64,000 nucleotides of DNA from Kurthia senegalensis (GCF_000285595.1 NZ_HE611066.1:259658-323657); one strand, 5' to 3'; counted from the first letter of the stretch, positions 18,336 through 27,232 are shown. Numbers and translations are program-made. Notes: generated by a model from the letters alone, not told the origin.

Positions 18336-18368
18336 AAAAAACAGCTCAATGAAGCTGTTTTTTTTTTA
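18336..18368. terminator. Terminator between DUF1835 and amj genes
   Basis: AAAAAACAGCT / AGCTGTTTTTT with loop CAATGA; T runs on both sides make it bidirectional. Confidence 0.75.
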
Positions 18369-18374
18369 CGTATG

Positions 18375-19199
18375 TTACGCAATGAATTTAGCAAACCATG
18401 CAATGTAATAGGCTGCGGGAACGAAAATAAGTTGCGCAAACAATGTTCCTAAGAAGCGGGATGTCATCATCATGACAGACGCTCTTTTTAAGTCTAAGTA
18501 ACTGCCTTTTTTATTGAGAACATCATCTGCTAAAATCGAAATTTTAGGGTCGATAAATACAATCAGTAAAATGGTCGCAATGCCGTTTACGAGTCCAGAA
18601 GCCATAATGGCAGTCGTTTTGTACTCCGGAACGAGTAGGCTCGCATATAAAGCGGAAAGAACACCAATCGTATAAACACCAGTAATAACCATATTAATCA
18701 AAAACAATTGAACGGGAATATCACTGATACGAATCCCACGTAAATAAGAGAAACTCGGTCTTCGAATATGCTTCAACCCTCTACGAATATAGGCAGGGCT
18801 GAAGCCTTTTTTGACTAAAGCAGGAATCGAACCACGCTCTTTTGCTAAATGAACAATTGCTCTCGAAAAAAGGGCGATGAACGTAGGTAAGCACAGCATA
18901 CCAAGTAGTGTACCGACGGAAGCGGCACTAATAATGAATCGAAATTGACTTTCGACAAAGTGAAGCGTATGCTGACCAGCCGCTTGATCGACTAAACTAC
19001 CGGTAAATGGTTGCTGCATCATATTGGACAGTCTTGAAACCATGACCATCACGTTAAAAAGAGATAATGCTGAAGCGAGTAAACGTACACGCACACCTGC
19101 AAGACGAACCGCATAGGCGAGCGTTTCAATCGAGTGAATAATTAATATAAACAAAGCAATCATAATGAGTTTTTCTGTAATGAGTTCTATTACGAACAC
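18375..19199 (-). CDS. amj: Lipid II flippase, Amj family (DUF2837)
   Basis: About 274 residues, six or so membrane helices. The N-terminal part LFILIIHSIETLAYAVRLAGVR and the SALSLFNVMVMVSRLSNM block are characteristic of Amj, the alternate lipid II flippase that in B. subtilis backs up MurJ. It would move the lipid-linked wall precursor across the membrane. The start is probably GTG 19199, seven bases after AGGA; TTG 19205 is the alternative but too close. In B. subtilis amj responds to the envelope-stress factor SigM (known); I cannot see a clear SigM box here. Confidence 0.8.
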   Translation of the reverse strand: MFVIELITEKLIMIALFILIIHSIETLAYAVRLAGVRVRLLASALSLFNVMVMVSRLSNMMQQPFTGSLVDQAAGQHTLHFVESQFRFIISAASVGTLLGMLCLPTFIALFSRAIVHLAKERGSIPALVKKGFSPAYIRRGLKHIRRPSFSYLRGIRISDIPVQLFLINMVITGVYTIGVLSALYASLLVPEYKTTAIMASGLVNGIATILLIVFIDPKISILADDVLNKKGSYLDLKRASVMMMTSRFLGTLFAQLIFVPAAYYIAWFAKFIA

Positions 19200-19245
19200 C
19201 GCCAAATCCTAATTTTTACAATTTGACGTTTTTTGGATGTGGAAG

Positions 19246-19283
19246 TTTCCATAAAAAAAGCCCGCTTCCAGTTGGATGCGGGC
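19246..19283 (-). repeat. 38-bp repeat, terminator-like (copy 1)
   Basis: Identical to 23207-23244 except one base. It contains the hairpin GCCCGC / GCGGGC and, read leftward, ends in a T run, so it is a minus-strand terminator. Here no minus-strand gene lies before it, which makes it an orphan. Confidence 0.7.
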
Positions 19284-19425
19284 GATTTGAAGTTTAGTAG
19301 TAGAAGATGAGTATTAAAAGGTTTCAACAGTTGAGGAATGAAATTATACATTGAGCTCGTAACGGTGCAAATTGGTACGAGTTTTTAATTGTCTATTTAT
19401 ATTCTGTGAAATCTATTTAAAAACA

Positions 19426-19448
19426 AAAAGTGAACAATGTTTACTTTT
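19426..19448. promoter_or_regulatory. Candidate TetR operator
   Basis: AAAAGTGAAC-AAT-GTTTACTTTT, ten-base arms with one mismatch, 41 bases before the acyl-CoA dehydrogenase start. Position and symmetry fit the binding site of the TetR protein encoded at 22573-23118. Confidence 0.45.
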
Positions 19449-19489
19449 CGCTTGTTGTATGTTAAATTCTGTATAAAGGAGATGATTAT

Positions 19490-21052
19490 ATGTTTAAAGT
19501 ACAGAAAAATGAACAATATTCTTTTGATGATTTTTTGAAACAGAGGTCATTGTTAAATGATATAGAGAATCCATTTCTTCAAAAAGTGATAGAAAATATG
19601 ATGGGAGATTCTTTTACGAAGCTTTTACCATCATTACAGCAATTTAGTGAAAAAGTATCGTACAAGTGGCGGCCGATTATTAGTGAATATGCTCGACCAG
19701 AAAACCATCCAAAGATTCGACATTTTGATGCATATAATCATCGAATCGACCGAATTATACGACCACAGGAGGCCGTTCAAATATCAAATGAAGTTTTTCA
19801 AGAGGGCATATTCTCAAATGAAAATCATTTATATGAAGGAATTATTAAGCGTTTCTTATTGCAAGGAAATGGAGAAGCGGGTATTTCTTGCCCATTAGTA
19901 TGTACAGACGGATTGATTGCCTTAATTGAAGCTTTTTATGACGAAGTGTCGGATGAAGTAAAAGAGATTCATCATCATGTGAAAGAAGGAATTGCTGGAG
20001 ATTTTGGTATCGGCGCACAATATATGACGGAAATGCAAGGTGGTTCTGATATTCCAGCGAATGTACTGAAAGCTGTCCCAGATGGGGAGAATTATCGACT
20101 ATATGGTCATAAGTTTTTCTGTTCAGCTGTTCATTCAGACTATGCGGTCGTAACAGCACGAATTGAAGACAGTAATCAAGTAGCGGCTTTTATCGTTCCA
20201 TCATGGTTGCCTGGAGATCGGCAGAAAGAAAAAAGAAATAATTATGAAATTAATCGTTTGAAATGGAAGTTAGGTACGACTGAATTGCCTTCTGGAGAAA
20301 TCGAATATAATGGAGCGGTTGCTTATCAAATTGGTCCGAAAAATCGTGGTGTTGCTATCGCTGTTAGCTTAGTTTTGACAAAATCTAGACTTGATATTGG
20401 TTTTGGAAGCGCAGCATTTTTAATGCGTGCAGCCCGAGAAGTTAAGTTATATACGAGTTTTAGAGATGTATTTGGAAGGAAAATTAGTGAATTTCCAATG
20501 GCAGCAGTACAAATTGCAGATTTAGAAGAAGCGGCAAAGCGTACTGTTGCAACAGCTTTTCACATTTATACATTGTATGAGAAAAAGGAAAGCACACCTT
20601 TAAAATCATTTGCGCTGCGTGAACTCATCTTACTCCAAAAAATTTATGCTTCTAAAGAAACTGTAGAGAAATTGCGATTGGCTATTTCTTTATTTGGTGG
20701 GAATGGCGCAATTGAAGATTTTAGTGATTTACCAAGATTATTTAGAGATAGCATGGTAAATGAATTGTGGGAAGGACCACGTAATGTATTATTAGCTCAA
20801 ATTTATCGAGATTTACTAAAATCAGAATTCTCGTTACAGGACTTATTAACAGAGATGTTTCCGCAGTTAGATTCAGAGGAAGTTGAACAATATACGTTAG
20901 AAATTCAGTCGATTATTAAAATTAATTTAGTGGATTTACCAAATAAAGAAAATGTAAGAGCCGCAAGACGGTGGGAAATTTTATGGGAAGAATTATTTGT
21001 TTCATATCAACAATTTGTAACAGAGCCATACGAAGATTTACCAATTTTCTAA
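19490..21052 (+). CDS. Acyl-CoA dehydrogenase, AidB-like
   Basis: 520 residues, cytosolic flavoenzyme. The AidB-type plan is visible: long N-terminal helical domain, FAD/substrate loop YMTEMQGGSDIPANV (about residues 178-192), middle beta domain starting YRLYGHKFFCSA, and C-terminal helices with LFGGNGAIEDF and RDSMVNELWEGPRNVLL. AidB-like members lengthen the usual 380-residue acyl-CoA dehydrogenase. It would oxidise a fatty or branched acyl-CoA; the substrate is open. AAGGAG precedes the ATG. First gene of an operon with an acyl-CoA ligase 17 bases later. Confidence 0.88.
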   Translation: MFKVQKNEQYSFDDFLKQRSLLNDIENPFLQKVIENMMGDSFTKLLPSLQQFSEKVSYKWRPIISEYARPENHPKIRHFDAYNHRIDRIIRPQEAVQISNEVFQEGIFSNENHLYEGIIKRFLLQGNGEAGISCPLVCTDGLIALIEAFYDEVSDEVKEIHHHVKEGIAGDFGIGAQYMTEMQGGSDIPANVLKAVPDGENYRLYGHKFFCSAVHSDYAVVTARIEDSNQVAAFIVPSWLPGDRQKEKRNNYEINRLKWKLGTTELPSGEIEYNGAVAYQIGPKNRGVAIAVSLVLTKSRLDIGFGSAAFLMRAAREVKLYTSFRDVFGRKISEFPMAAVQIADLEEAAKRTVATAFHIYTLYEKKESTPLKSFALRELILLQKIYASKETVEKLRLAISLFGGNGAIEDFSDLPRLFRDSMVNELWEGPRNVLLAQIYRDLLKSEFSLQDLLTEMFPQLDSEEVEQYTLEIQSIIKINLVDLPNKENVRAARRWEILWEELFVSYQQFVTEPYEDLPIF

Positions 21053-21069
21053 ACAAAGGGGATAGGAAT

Positions 21070-22539
21070 ATGAACATTGGTCAAGTTTTAGCAAGTCGCG
21101 CTAATTTACAAGGGGAAAAGATAGGATTTATTCATAATGATGTACAGTTGTCATTCAGAGAAATGAATGATCGAGCAAATAGTTTTGCGGATTACTTATT
21201 ACAGCAAGGAATAAAAGAAGGCGATAAGATTGGACTACTTTGTAAAAATAATGAACATGCAGTTGCTGCCTTTTTTGGGGCATCAAAGATTGGTGTCATA
21301 ACCGTAATGTTAAATTATCGACTTCAAATACCTGAATTAAACTACATTATAAATCATAGTGATATGGTGCTTTTAATTCATGATACGGTTTTCGTAGATG
21401 TAGCTAAACAATTGTCGATTAAAGCACTTCACACGCAACAATTACAAATAATTTATAAAGAAGTAGCAAGAGAGCCTATTTATGTAACGAAAAATCACGA
21501 ACCGATTTTAATGATGTACACTTCGGGAACTACTGGAAAACCGAAAGGGGCGCTACTTTCTCATATTAATTTACAAGCCGCTTCAATTGGTTTAAGTCAT
21601 ACTATTGATTGGTGGGAACAAGATCGTTTTCTAATGGTCGCACCATTTTTCCATATTGGAGGATTTGCGCCGCTAATAACGAATATACATGTCGGGGCAA
21701 CGATGATTTTTATGGAAGATTTTCATCCAGTAGAAGCATGGAAAGCCATTCAAGTTCATCAAATTACGACAATGATGACTGTCCCAGCGATGTTGGCATT
21801 TATGTTAAAGACATATCCTGCAGTGAAGACCGATATTTCGAGCATTCGTAATATTTCTTGTGGAGCATCTGCCGTACCAGCTCCATTAATTTTAGGATTT
21901 AGACAGTTAGGTATACCGATTCAACAAGTATATGGTATAACGGAATTTACCGGTGGCGTATCTTTTTGGAAAGAATCGCAACATAAAGAAAAATTCACTT
22001 CGATGGGGAAACCCGTTATGCAAGCAACGATTCGAGTTGTCGATATTGACACGAAGGAATCTGTTGCACCTGGTGTAGTAGGTGAGATTGTTTTATCGGG
22101 ACCGCAAGTGTTTGTTGGATATTATAAGAACGAAGAAAGCTATCAACAAGCCGTTGTAAATGAAGAACTTTATACAGGAGATGTCGGTTATTTTGATAGC
22201 GATGGTTTTTTATATGTCGTCGATCGATTAAAAGATATGATTATTAGCGGAGGAGAAAACATTTATTCTGCTGAATTAGAAGCCGTTTTAGGCGAACATC
22301 CAGCTGTTGCGGAAATTGCTGTTGTTGGTGTGCCGAATGAGCAATGGGGCGAGATTCCAAGGGGGTACGTTGTTATGAAAGAAGGGCAATTAGTGACAGA
22401 GCAAGAACTAATTGCGTTTAATAAAGAGCGATTAGCTAGTTATAAGTGTGTGAAAGAAATTGTATTTTTAGAACAGCTACCTAGAAATGCTATAGGAAAA
22501 ATTTTAAAAACACATTTAGTAAAAGCCGATTCAATATAA
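21070..22539 (+). CDS. AMP-dependent acyl-CoA ligase
   Basis: 489 residues, ANL superfamily. P-loop MMYTSGTTGKPKG (148-160), the YGITEF motif A5, GDVGYFDSDGFLYVVDRLKDMIISGGENI (A7/A8) and the C-terminal Lys in NAIGKILK are all present, so the enzyme should be active in activating a carboxylate with ATP and CoA. Size and motifs fit medium- or long-chain or aryl acid ligases. ATG 21070 has AAGGGGATAGGA upstream. With the dehydrogenase it would activate and oxidise one class of acid. A terminator follows. Confidence 0.88.
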   Translation: MNIGQVLASRANLQGEKIGFIHNDVQLSFREMNDRANSFADYLLQQGIKEGDKIGLLCKNNEHAVAAFFGASKIGVITVMLNYRLQIPELNYIINHSDMVLLIHDTVFVDVAKQLSIKALHTQQLQIIYKEVAREPIYVTKNHEPILMMYTSGTTGKPKGALLSHINLQAASIGLSHTIDWWEQDRFLMVAPFFHIGGFAPLITNIHVGATMIFMEDFHPVEAWKAIQVHQITTMMTVPAMLAFMLKTYPAVKTDISSIRNISCGASAVPAPLILGFRQLGIPIQQVYGITEFTGGVSFWKESQHKEKFTSMGKPVMQATIRVVDIDTKESVAPGVVGEIVLSGPQVFVGYYKNEESYQQAVVNEELYTGDVGYFDSDGFLYVVDRLKDMIISGGENIYSAELEAVLGEHPAVAEIAVVGVPNEQWGEIPRGYVVMKEGQLVTEQELIAFNKERLASYKCVKEIVFLEQLPRNAIGKILKTHLVKADSI

Positions 22540-22541
22540 TG

Positions 22542-22574
22542 AAAAAGGTGATAGAGTTTACTCTATCACCTTTT
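22542..22574. terminator. Bidirectional terminator between ligase and tetR
   Basis: AAAAGGTGATAGAG / CTCTATCACCTTTT with loop TTTA; serves both convergent genes. Confidence 0.85.
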
Positions 22575-23118
22575 ATATGCGTTGTTTTAAATGACTGACG
22601 TAGTAATGTGCAAGTTTTTTTACAGCTTCAATCTTGGTTTCTATATTGCGATGAGGAATTTTCTTATAAGAAATGATTAATCCATTTAAAGTGGAAAATA
22701 GTAATTGGGCTTCAATTTTAGCATGTGTACTAGAAATTTTAGGCTCTAATAAAGTCAAAAATTGATTCACCTCATCTAAAATAGGCAAATCATTTTCTGC
22801 TTGATCGCGATCTAGTGAAAAGTATGCCATGATTTCAAAAAGAACTTCTGTCGTAAGCATATGTTCTAAATACGCATCAACAATATCTTCTAATGTATCG
22901 TTTGATTGAAGCTTTTCAAGTAGCTCATGACTTGCTGTCTGCATCGTAGCGTAATACAGTTCTTCTTGAGTAGGGAAATATTTATAAATTAAAGCGGGAG
23001 AAACGTTAGCTTCTTTAGCAATTTGTCGCATCGTTACATTTTTAAATGAGTTTTTACTAAATAAAAGTAAAGATTGCTGTAATATATGTTGTTTTGTGCG
23101 CTCACCTTTTGTTGTCAT
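22573..23118 (-). CDS. TetR/AcrR family regulator
   Basis: 181 residues. N-terminal HTH is complete: RTKQHILQQSLLLFSKNSF, then VTMRQIAKEANVSPALIYKYFPTQEELY. The helical C-terminal ligand domain is variable. ATG 23118 is chosen because GGAGG lies eight bases before it; the frame is open 20 codons further. Convergent with the acyl-CoA dehydrogenase/ligase operon and very probably its repressor, with an acyl-CoA as inducer (inference from FadR-like precedent). A palindrome upstream of the operon is the candidate operator. Confidence 0.85.
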   Translation of the reverse strand: MTTKGERTKQHILQQSLLLFSKNSFKNVTMRQIAKEANVSPALIYKYFPTQEELYYATMQTASHELLEKLQSNDTLEDIVDAYLEHMLTTEVLFEIMAYFSLDRDQAENDLPILDEVNQFLTLLEPKISSTHAKIEAQLLFSTLNGLIISYKKIPHRNIETKIEAVKKLAHYYVSHLKQRI

Positions 23119-23206
23119 TTTTATCCTCCAAAAACTTCCGTAATTATATATATTAAGTATAAATGAAAAGTGATGCAATTGATAATTAGTTGAAAATAAT
23201 TACGCG

Positions 23207-23244
23207 TTTCCATAAAAAAAGCCCGCTTCCAGTTGGATACGGGC
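23207..23244 (-). repeat. 38-bp repeat, terminator of the 23253 gene (copy 2)
   Basis: Same sequence as 19246-19283 with one mismatch. Here it lies directly behind the minus-strand gene 23253-24533 and is its intrinsic terminator. Confidence 0.75.
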
Positions 23245-23252
23245 TAATATTT

Positions 23253-24533
23253 TTATTCTTCCTCAGCAAATGGTATAAAGAGGCGTTGTTGATTTGAATC
23301 ACTTGGAACTAAAAGTAATTCATGTTCTTTATGAGGCAATTCAGTCAGTTCTTTTATCATTGTTTCAATTTCAAGATTTTTTTGATTTTCCATAACATTT
23401 TCTAAGATAGCTTTAATTTTTTTATCTTTTGAGTCGATTTCTTTTTGTATTTTGACTACATCACTTTTTTGTTTAAGAACAACAGCTGTTTTTACTCCAA
23501 CTTCTGCAATCAAATATTTAGGGTTATTAAAAAAGTTTGTTTCTTTTAAATTTTTTACCGCTTTCTTGTGTTTTTCATTTTTTGTTAAAAGACTTTCCGC
23601 ATTTTCATTGATTTTATCCAAAAAAACATCTTGAATTCTATTTTCGATATTATAATAGAAACTATTTTCGTAGTTCATTTTTAATTGTTTCGTTAAGCTT
23701 GAAATAATATTCATTTGATCAGTCATTTTTAAACGAATACTAATTTCGATGAGTTCTGCAAGTAATGAGAGTTTGTTCGCTTCGAAAGCAATCGTAATTG
23801 TAAAATCAATATCATCGATTTTTTCTTCTTCGATTTTAACTTTTTTCGTGAGATTAAAGTCTTTTTTCATTCTTTGTAGACGATATATATATTCTTCATG
23901 CACTTCATCAACAGATTTTTTATAATTTCTAATTGCATTTAAGTCAACTACATCTATGTACTCACGACTAGAAATCTCAGATAACCCTTTTTTTGTAGCC
24001 ATTAGTATACCGATGTTTTTATCATGATGAAGAGAAATGAGTTCTTCAAGGCGGTTGTTAATCATTTCGATTTGAGAATCGATTTTTTTTAGATAATATG
24101 TTCCGGAAATCGCTGCCATCGCTTGCATTCCTGCAGAAAGAACCATAGCAGGATTTACGGATAGTGTTAAATCGATTTGAGAAAATCCAGCTTGTTCTTT
24201 TATTTTTCCGTTTACATCGCGAACTATAGTTGAGAATGTACCGTTTTTAAATTTCGCCAAAAATTCTGGGCTATGTGTTGAAGTAAACAAACCATTCGGT
24301 GCTTTTTTTGCAATTTCAGCTAAAGTCATTGCCTGATTAGACACTTGTAAAAATGATTGTGATATAGCACCACCAACTAAAGATAGATCAGGTACGAATA
24401 CTTCTTTGAATTTTTTATTTTGCTCCAATTGATTGTTTGGAATTTTCTCTAATGAAATTTGTTCGTCGAAATGATTGGATAGAATTATTTTTTGAGTGGA
24501 TTTTACAGGTATATGTTCATTATTAAATGGCAT
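23253..24533 (-). CDS. Unidentified protein with hydrophobic helix and coiled coil
   Basis: 426 residues, family not recognised. Order: polar N-terminus; DLSLVGGAISQSFLQVSNQAM; a weakly hydrophobic Ala/Met-rich segment (about 127-150, ending MAAISGTYYLKK); directly after it a helix with heptad character (IDSQIEMINNRLEELISLH); then long charged helices to an acidic C-terminus. No signal peptide. The mix of a possible membrane-inserting hairpin with coiled coils is seen in some pore-forming or abortive-infection effectors, but nothing here proves that. Divergent from a DUF3916 gene across 371 bases. Ends at a hairpin repeated at 19.2 kb. Confidence 0.6.
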   Translation of the reverse strand: MPFNNEHIPVKSTQKIILSNHFDEQISLEKIPNNQLEQNKKFKEVFVPDLSLVGGAISQSFLQVSNQAMTLAEIAKKAPNGLFTSTHSPEFLAKFKNGTFSTIVRDVNGKIKEQAGFSQIDLTLSVNPAMVLSAGMQAMAAISGTYYLKKIDSQIEMINNRLEELISLHHDKNIGILMATKKGLSEISSREYIDVVDLNAIRNYKKSVDEVHEEYIYRLQRMKKDFNLTKKVKIEEEKIDDIDFTITIAFEANKLSLLAELIEISIRLKMTDQMNIISSLTKQLKMNYENSFYYNIENRIQDVFLDKINENAESLLTKNEKHKKAVKNLKETNFFNNPKYLIAEVGVKTAVVLKQKSDVVKIQKEIDSKDKKIKAILENVMENQKNLEIETMIKELTELPHKEHELLLVPSDSNQQRLFIPFAEEE

Positions 24534-24904
24534 AAATACTTCCCCTTTATATGTTTAAATTGGATATGTAAACGATTTAAATGCTACAATTAAATTATAA
24601 CGTAGACGAATAGTAATAGGGGATTTTTCCTATTTTTATTTTTAATAAAATTTTATCAAAATAATAACAATTAGTGATAGTGTATAGTTTTATGTAAGAT
24701 AAAGGGCATTTTATAAACTATATTTTGAAAGTCTTAATTGGACATAATAAAAAGCAACCCGATAGAAATGAAGGTTACGTGATTTGAAATAAAAAAGTTC
24801 GATTACGGATAGCGTCATTATTCATCGTTGTTTGCTCTCTATCAAAACAACATATGAAGAACTTAGAACCTTAAGTTATTGTAATTAAAATGAGGAGAAT
24901 TATT
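24534..24904. other. Intergenic region between divergent genes
   Basis: Very AT-rich, no frame of note. It must hold the promoters of the 426-residue protein gene (leftward) and the DUF3916 gene (rightward). No riboswitch-like fold recognised. Confidence 0.4.
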
Positions 24905-25414
24905 ATGCGAGAGAAAAAAGTTCGAGGAATTAAACAGAAGTTTAACAAGATGATTGAGCGTATTGAAGAACATACATTAGCGTTCCCAACAGAATTTTAT
25001 AATGGTTATTGGCATTTGCACCTACCAGTTGCTCAAGATGTTATAGATTCCGACAAAACACCAATAAAAATCAAACGATGCTGCATTCAAATACTATTGG
25101 ATAGAGCTGAACATCTAATTAGTTTGAAACCAAATGACAATGAAAATTATCGAATAGTAGTTGCAGTTAATTTACCTCATTTATCGGATTCACAAATAAT
25201 CATATTTAAAGGGGACGCCCATTTTAAAGATTTCTTTAACAGAAACGACGAATATCAAAAATGGCTTCATTTATCAGAGGATAGAAATATTCAAACTGAA
25301 TGGGAATTATCTATTCCTAATGATTTGCAAGTATCAGGTTTTAAAGAAGTGATTACTGATGAAGATGGAGACCGCTATGAAAGTGAAATTTGGTTTATCG
25401 GGGAACTAAAATAA
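24905..25414 (+). CDS. DUF3916 family protein
   Basis: 169 residues, soluble. The family marks are clear: VRGIKQKFNKMIERIEEHT, AFPTEFYNGYWHLHLPVAQ, DSDKTPIKIKRCCIQ, and the end FKEVITDEDGDRYESEIWFIG. DUF3916 proteins are found as accessory genes in Bacilli, often in toxin-immunity neighbourhoods; no activity is known. ATG 24905 has GAGGAG eight bases upstream; an in-frame ATG at 24890 lies too early. Next gene is the second lipoprotein copy on the other strand. Confidence 0.75.
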   Translation: MREKKVRGIKQKFNKMIERIEEHTLAFPTEFYNGYWHLHLPVAQDVIDSDKTPIKIKRCCIQILLDRAEHLISLKPNDNENYRIVVAVNLPHLSDSQIIIFKGDAHFKDFFNRNDEYQKWLHLSEDRNIQTEWELSIPNDLQVSGFKEVITDEDGDRYESEIWFIGELK

Positions 25415-25545
25415 ATCAAAAAGTATAAATTTTATAAGCGAAATAGGAATGGTGCCTTTTTTTGTGATTCATGTGAAGAAAAAATTTATTCATAAGCTAG
25501 AAATAGTCTATTTGCAAAATTTTAAGCTGAAACATGCATCAAAAA

Positions 25546-25576
25546 CCCCGACAAATCAATGTTTGTCGGGGCTTTT
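25546..25576. terminator. Terminator between DUF3916 and lipoprotein genes
   Basis: CCCCGACAAA / TTTGTCGGGG with flanking A and T runs, bidirectional between convergent genes. Confidence 0.8.
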
Positions 25577-25584
25577 GATTGTAG

Positions 25585-25923
25585 CTATTTAAAACTTTTA
25601 CCGATCGCTTTTTTGCCATTTTCATCTAAGTAAACGACTAAATCGCCATGTTTTGAATTGGCTGTGTCAGAGAACGTTACAACATAAACTTTTTTTCCAT
25701 CATAAGATGCATCTAATTCACTTTCAGGGACATCTTTTACACTTATTTCTTCTACAGTCGAATTGGCAGGTGAAATAGTTAAAGACTGTTCTTTTTCATC
25801 TAAAGAATTATACGCCACCATATGTTTAGATGTAGTAGAAGTCGTGGCGTCATCTGATGAAGAACAACCGTAAACACTTACTAATAATGTGCATATCCCG
25901 ATATACATACCGATTTTTTTCAT
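25585..25923 (-). CDS. Small lipoprotein (copy 2)
   Basis: 112 residues. Lipoprotein signal MKKIGMYIGICTLLVSVYGC with Cys 20 as lipid anchor, then a Ser/Asp/Thr linker and a compact domain (AYNSLDEKEQSLTISPANS, DGKKVYVVTFSDT, HGDLVVYLDENGKK). About three quarters identical by eye to the frameshifted copy at 3841-4178. The duplicated gene in both places neighbours a DUF3916-type gene. Role unknown. Confidence 0.75.
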   Translation of the reverse strand: MKKIGMYIGICTLLVSVYGCSSSDDATTSTTSKHMVAYNSLDEKEQSLTISPANSTVEEISVKDVPESELDASYDGKKVYVVTFSDTANSKHGDLVVYLDENGKKAIGKSFK

Positions 25924-26045
25924 TGTTAAACCCCATTTGTCATTTTAATAAATATGCATGAATAGTATAAATATAACATCGTTTTATTGTTTTTGGGATA
26001 AAAAATCATTTTTTTATTTAAATGGAAATTAACTTCAAAAAAAGA

Positions 26046-26070
26046 CACGTCCAACGTTGGACGTACCTTT
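26046..26070 (-). terminator. Terminator after 26071 gene
   Basis: Perfect palindrome ACGTCCAAC / GTTGGACGT with A and T runs on the sides. Confidence 0.7.
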
Positions 26071-26304
26071 TTATTCCAATTGTTCAATTCGTTCAATAAA
26101 AGGTTTTCCGTCGATGCTTCCTTTTTGGTAAAGTTCTTCAGCTGTTGCAAAGTATTGTGTATAGCTATCGGAAGAACGCGTTAATAAAAAACTTTTTTCT
26201 TCATCGACTCTACTAATCCACCATTCGTCACCTTTGTAGTCGAAACTTAATTCTTGTCCTTCATCAATCGCTTCTTGAACCGCTTCCCACGTTTCTTGAT
26301 CCAT
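26071..26304 (-). CDS. Small acidic protein, 77 aa
   Basis: Soluble, Glu/Asp- and Trp-rich: QELSFDYKGDEWWISRVDEE and a C-terminal GSIDGKPFIERIEQLE. AGAGGT precedes ATG 26304. It starts 23 bases after the SDR gene on the same strand and shares its transcript. Not recognised. Confidence 0.6.
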   Translation of the reverse strand: MDQETWEAVQEAIDEGQELSFDYKGDEWWISRVDEEKSFLLTRSSDSYTQYFATAEELYQKGSIDGKPFIERIEQLE

Positions 26305-26327
26305 TTTATGTACCTCTTTTCGTTCGT

Positions 26328-26945
26328 TTAGTAAGCAATCCCGATTGAAGCATATTCATATTGCGCATCGCTTAATGCTTTCACGATAAAGTGTGCGACA
26401 TCGGCACGTGAAATCGAGCGTGATTTTTCTGGAACCGTTTCTTTTGATTCTCTGTACGTTCCTGTGAACGCATCATTCGTTAAACTCATCGGTCTCGCAA
26501 TCGTGAAATTCAATTCATTTGCTTGAATATAATCAACGGCATTGCGGTGATCGATGAGCGCATTTTTAAGCAGCATCATAACGATTTTCCCGCTCATTCC
26601 GGGAATTTCTTTATGAATTCCGGCAGAAGCGACGTAAACAATGCGTTTCATATGATGCGTTTGCATGCCATCTACAATATTTTTCGTCATCTCTGCAAGT
26701 TCCGTTGATTTTTTCATACCTTGACTTGAACCTAAGCATGACACGACAGCATCATGACCTGCGATTGCGGCAGCGACTTCTTCTTTATTAAAAGCATCGC
26801 CTTGAACGATTTGCAACGACGCATTTGTTGTTTTCATTTTAGAAGGGGTACGTACAAATGCCGTGACCTCGATTCCTTTTGCTAATGCTTGCGTGACAAC
26901 TTGTTGACCTACACCACCCGTTGCACCAAATACAATAATTTTCAT
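26328..26945 (-). CDS. NAD(P)-binding NmrA/SDR-like oxidoreductase
   Basis: 205 residues, atypical short-chain dehydrogenase with an NAD(P)-binding Rossmann start MKIIVFGATGGVGQQVV (GxTGxxG motif), AFVRTPSKM after the second strand (Arg suggests NADPH), GDAFN, and VVSCLGS. This plan fits YwnB/YhfK-type NAD(P)H-binding proteins, many of which act on flavins or quinones or serve as redox sensors. No catalytic Tyr-x3-Lys is evident, as usual in that group. ATG 26945 follows AAAAGGAGAA. The 26071 gene is downstream. Confidence 0.8.
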   Translation of the reverse strand: MKIIVFGATGGVGQQVVTQALAKGIEVTAFVRTPSKMKTTNASLQIVQGDAFNKEEVAAAIAGHDAVVSCLGSSQGMKKSTELAEMTKNIVDGMQTHHMKRIVYVASAGIHKEIPGMSGKIVMMLLKNALIDHRNAVDYIQANELNFTIARPMSLTNDAFTGTYRESKETVPEKSRSISRADVAHFIVKALSDAQYEYASIGIAY

Positions 26946-27108
26946 ACAATTGTTCTCCTTTTATACGGGATTATCCGTAACGTTTGTAGGGTTAGTTTAG
27001 CACATCGGCTTTTCTCATTACGAGAAAGAAGGAGGGGACGGCGGTCGTTTACTTATAAATGTAAGCAGCGAATCGTTCAACCGGGGAAGCTTTTTATTTT
27101 TAGAAAAT

Positions 27109-27156
27109 CAAACAAGCCCCGCACTCCGTAAACTAGAGTGAGAGGCTTGTTGCTTT
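27109..27156. terminator. Terminator-like hairpin
   Basis: ACAAGCC(C)CGCACTC pairs with GAGTG(AGA)GGCTTGT with flanking A and T runs. It lies between genes that diverge (26945 leftward, 27233 rightward), with no gene stop beside it. Confidence 0.5.
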
Positions 27157-27232
27157 TATTTTTAAAATATTACATCATTGAACTGAATGAGACTACCGTA
27201 TGTAATGAATAAAATAAGAAGGAGATGGAAAC

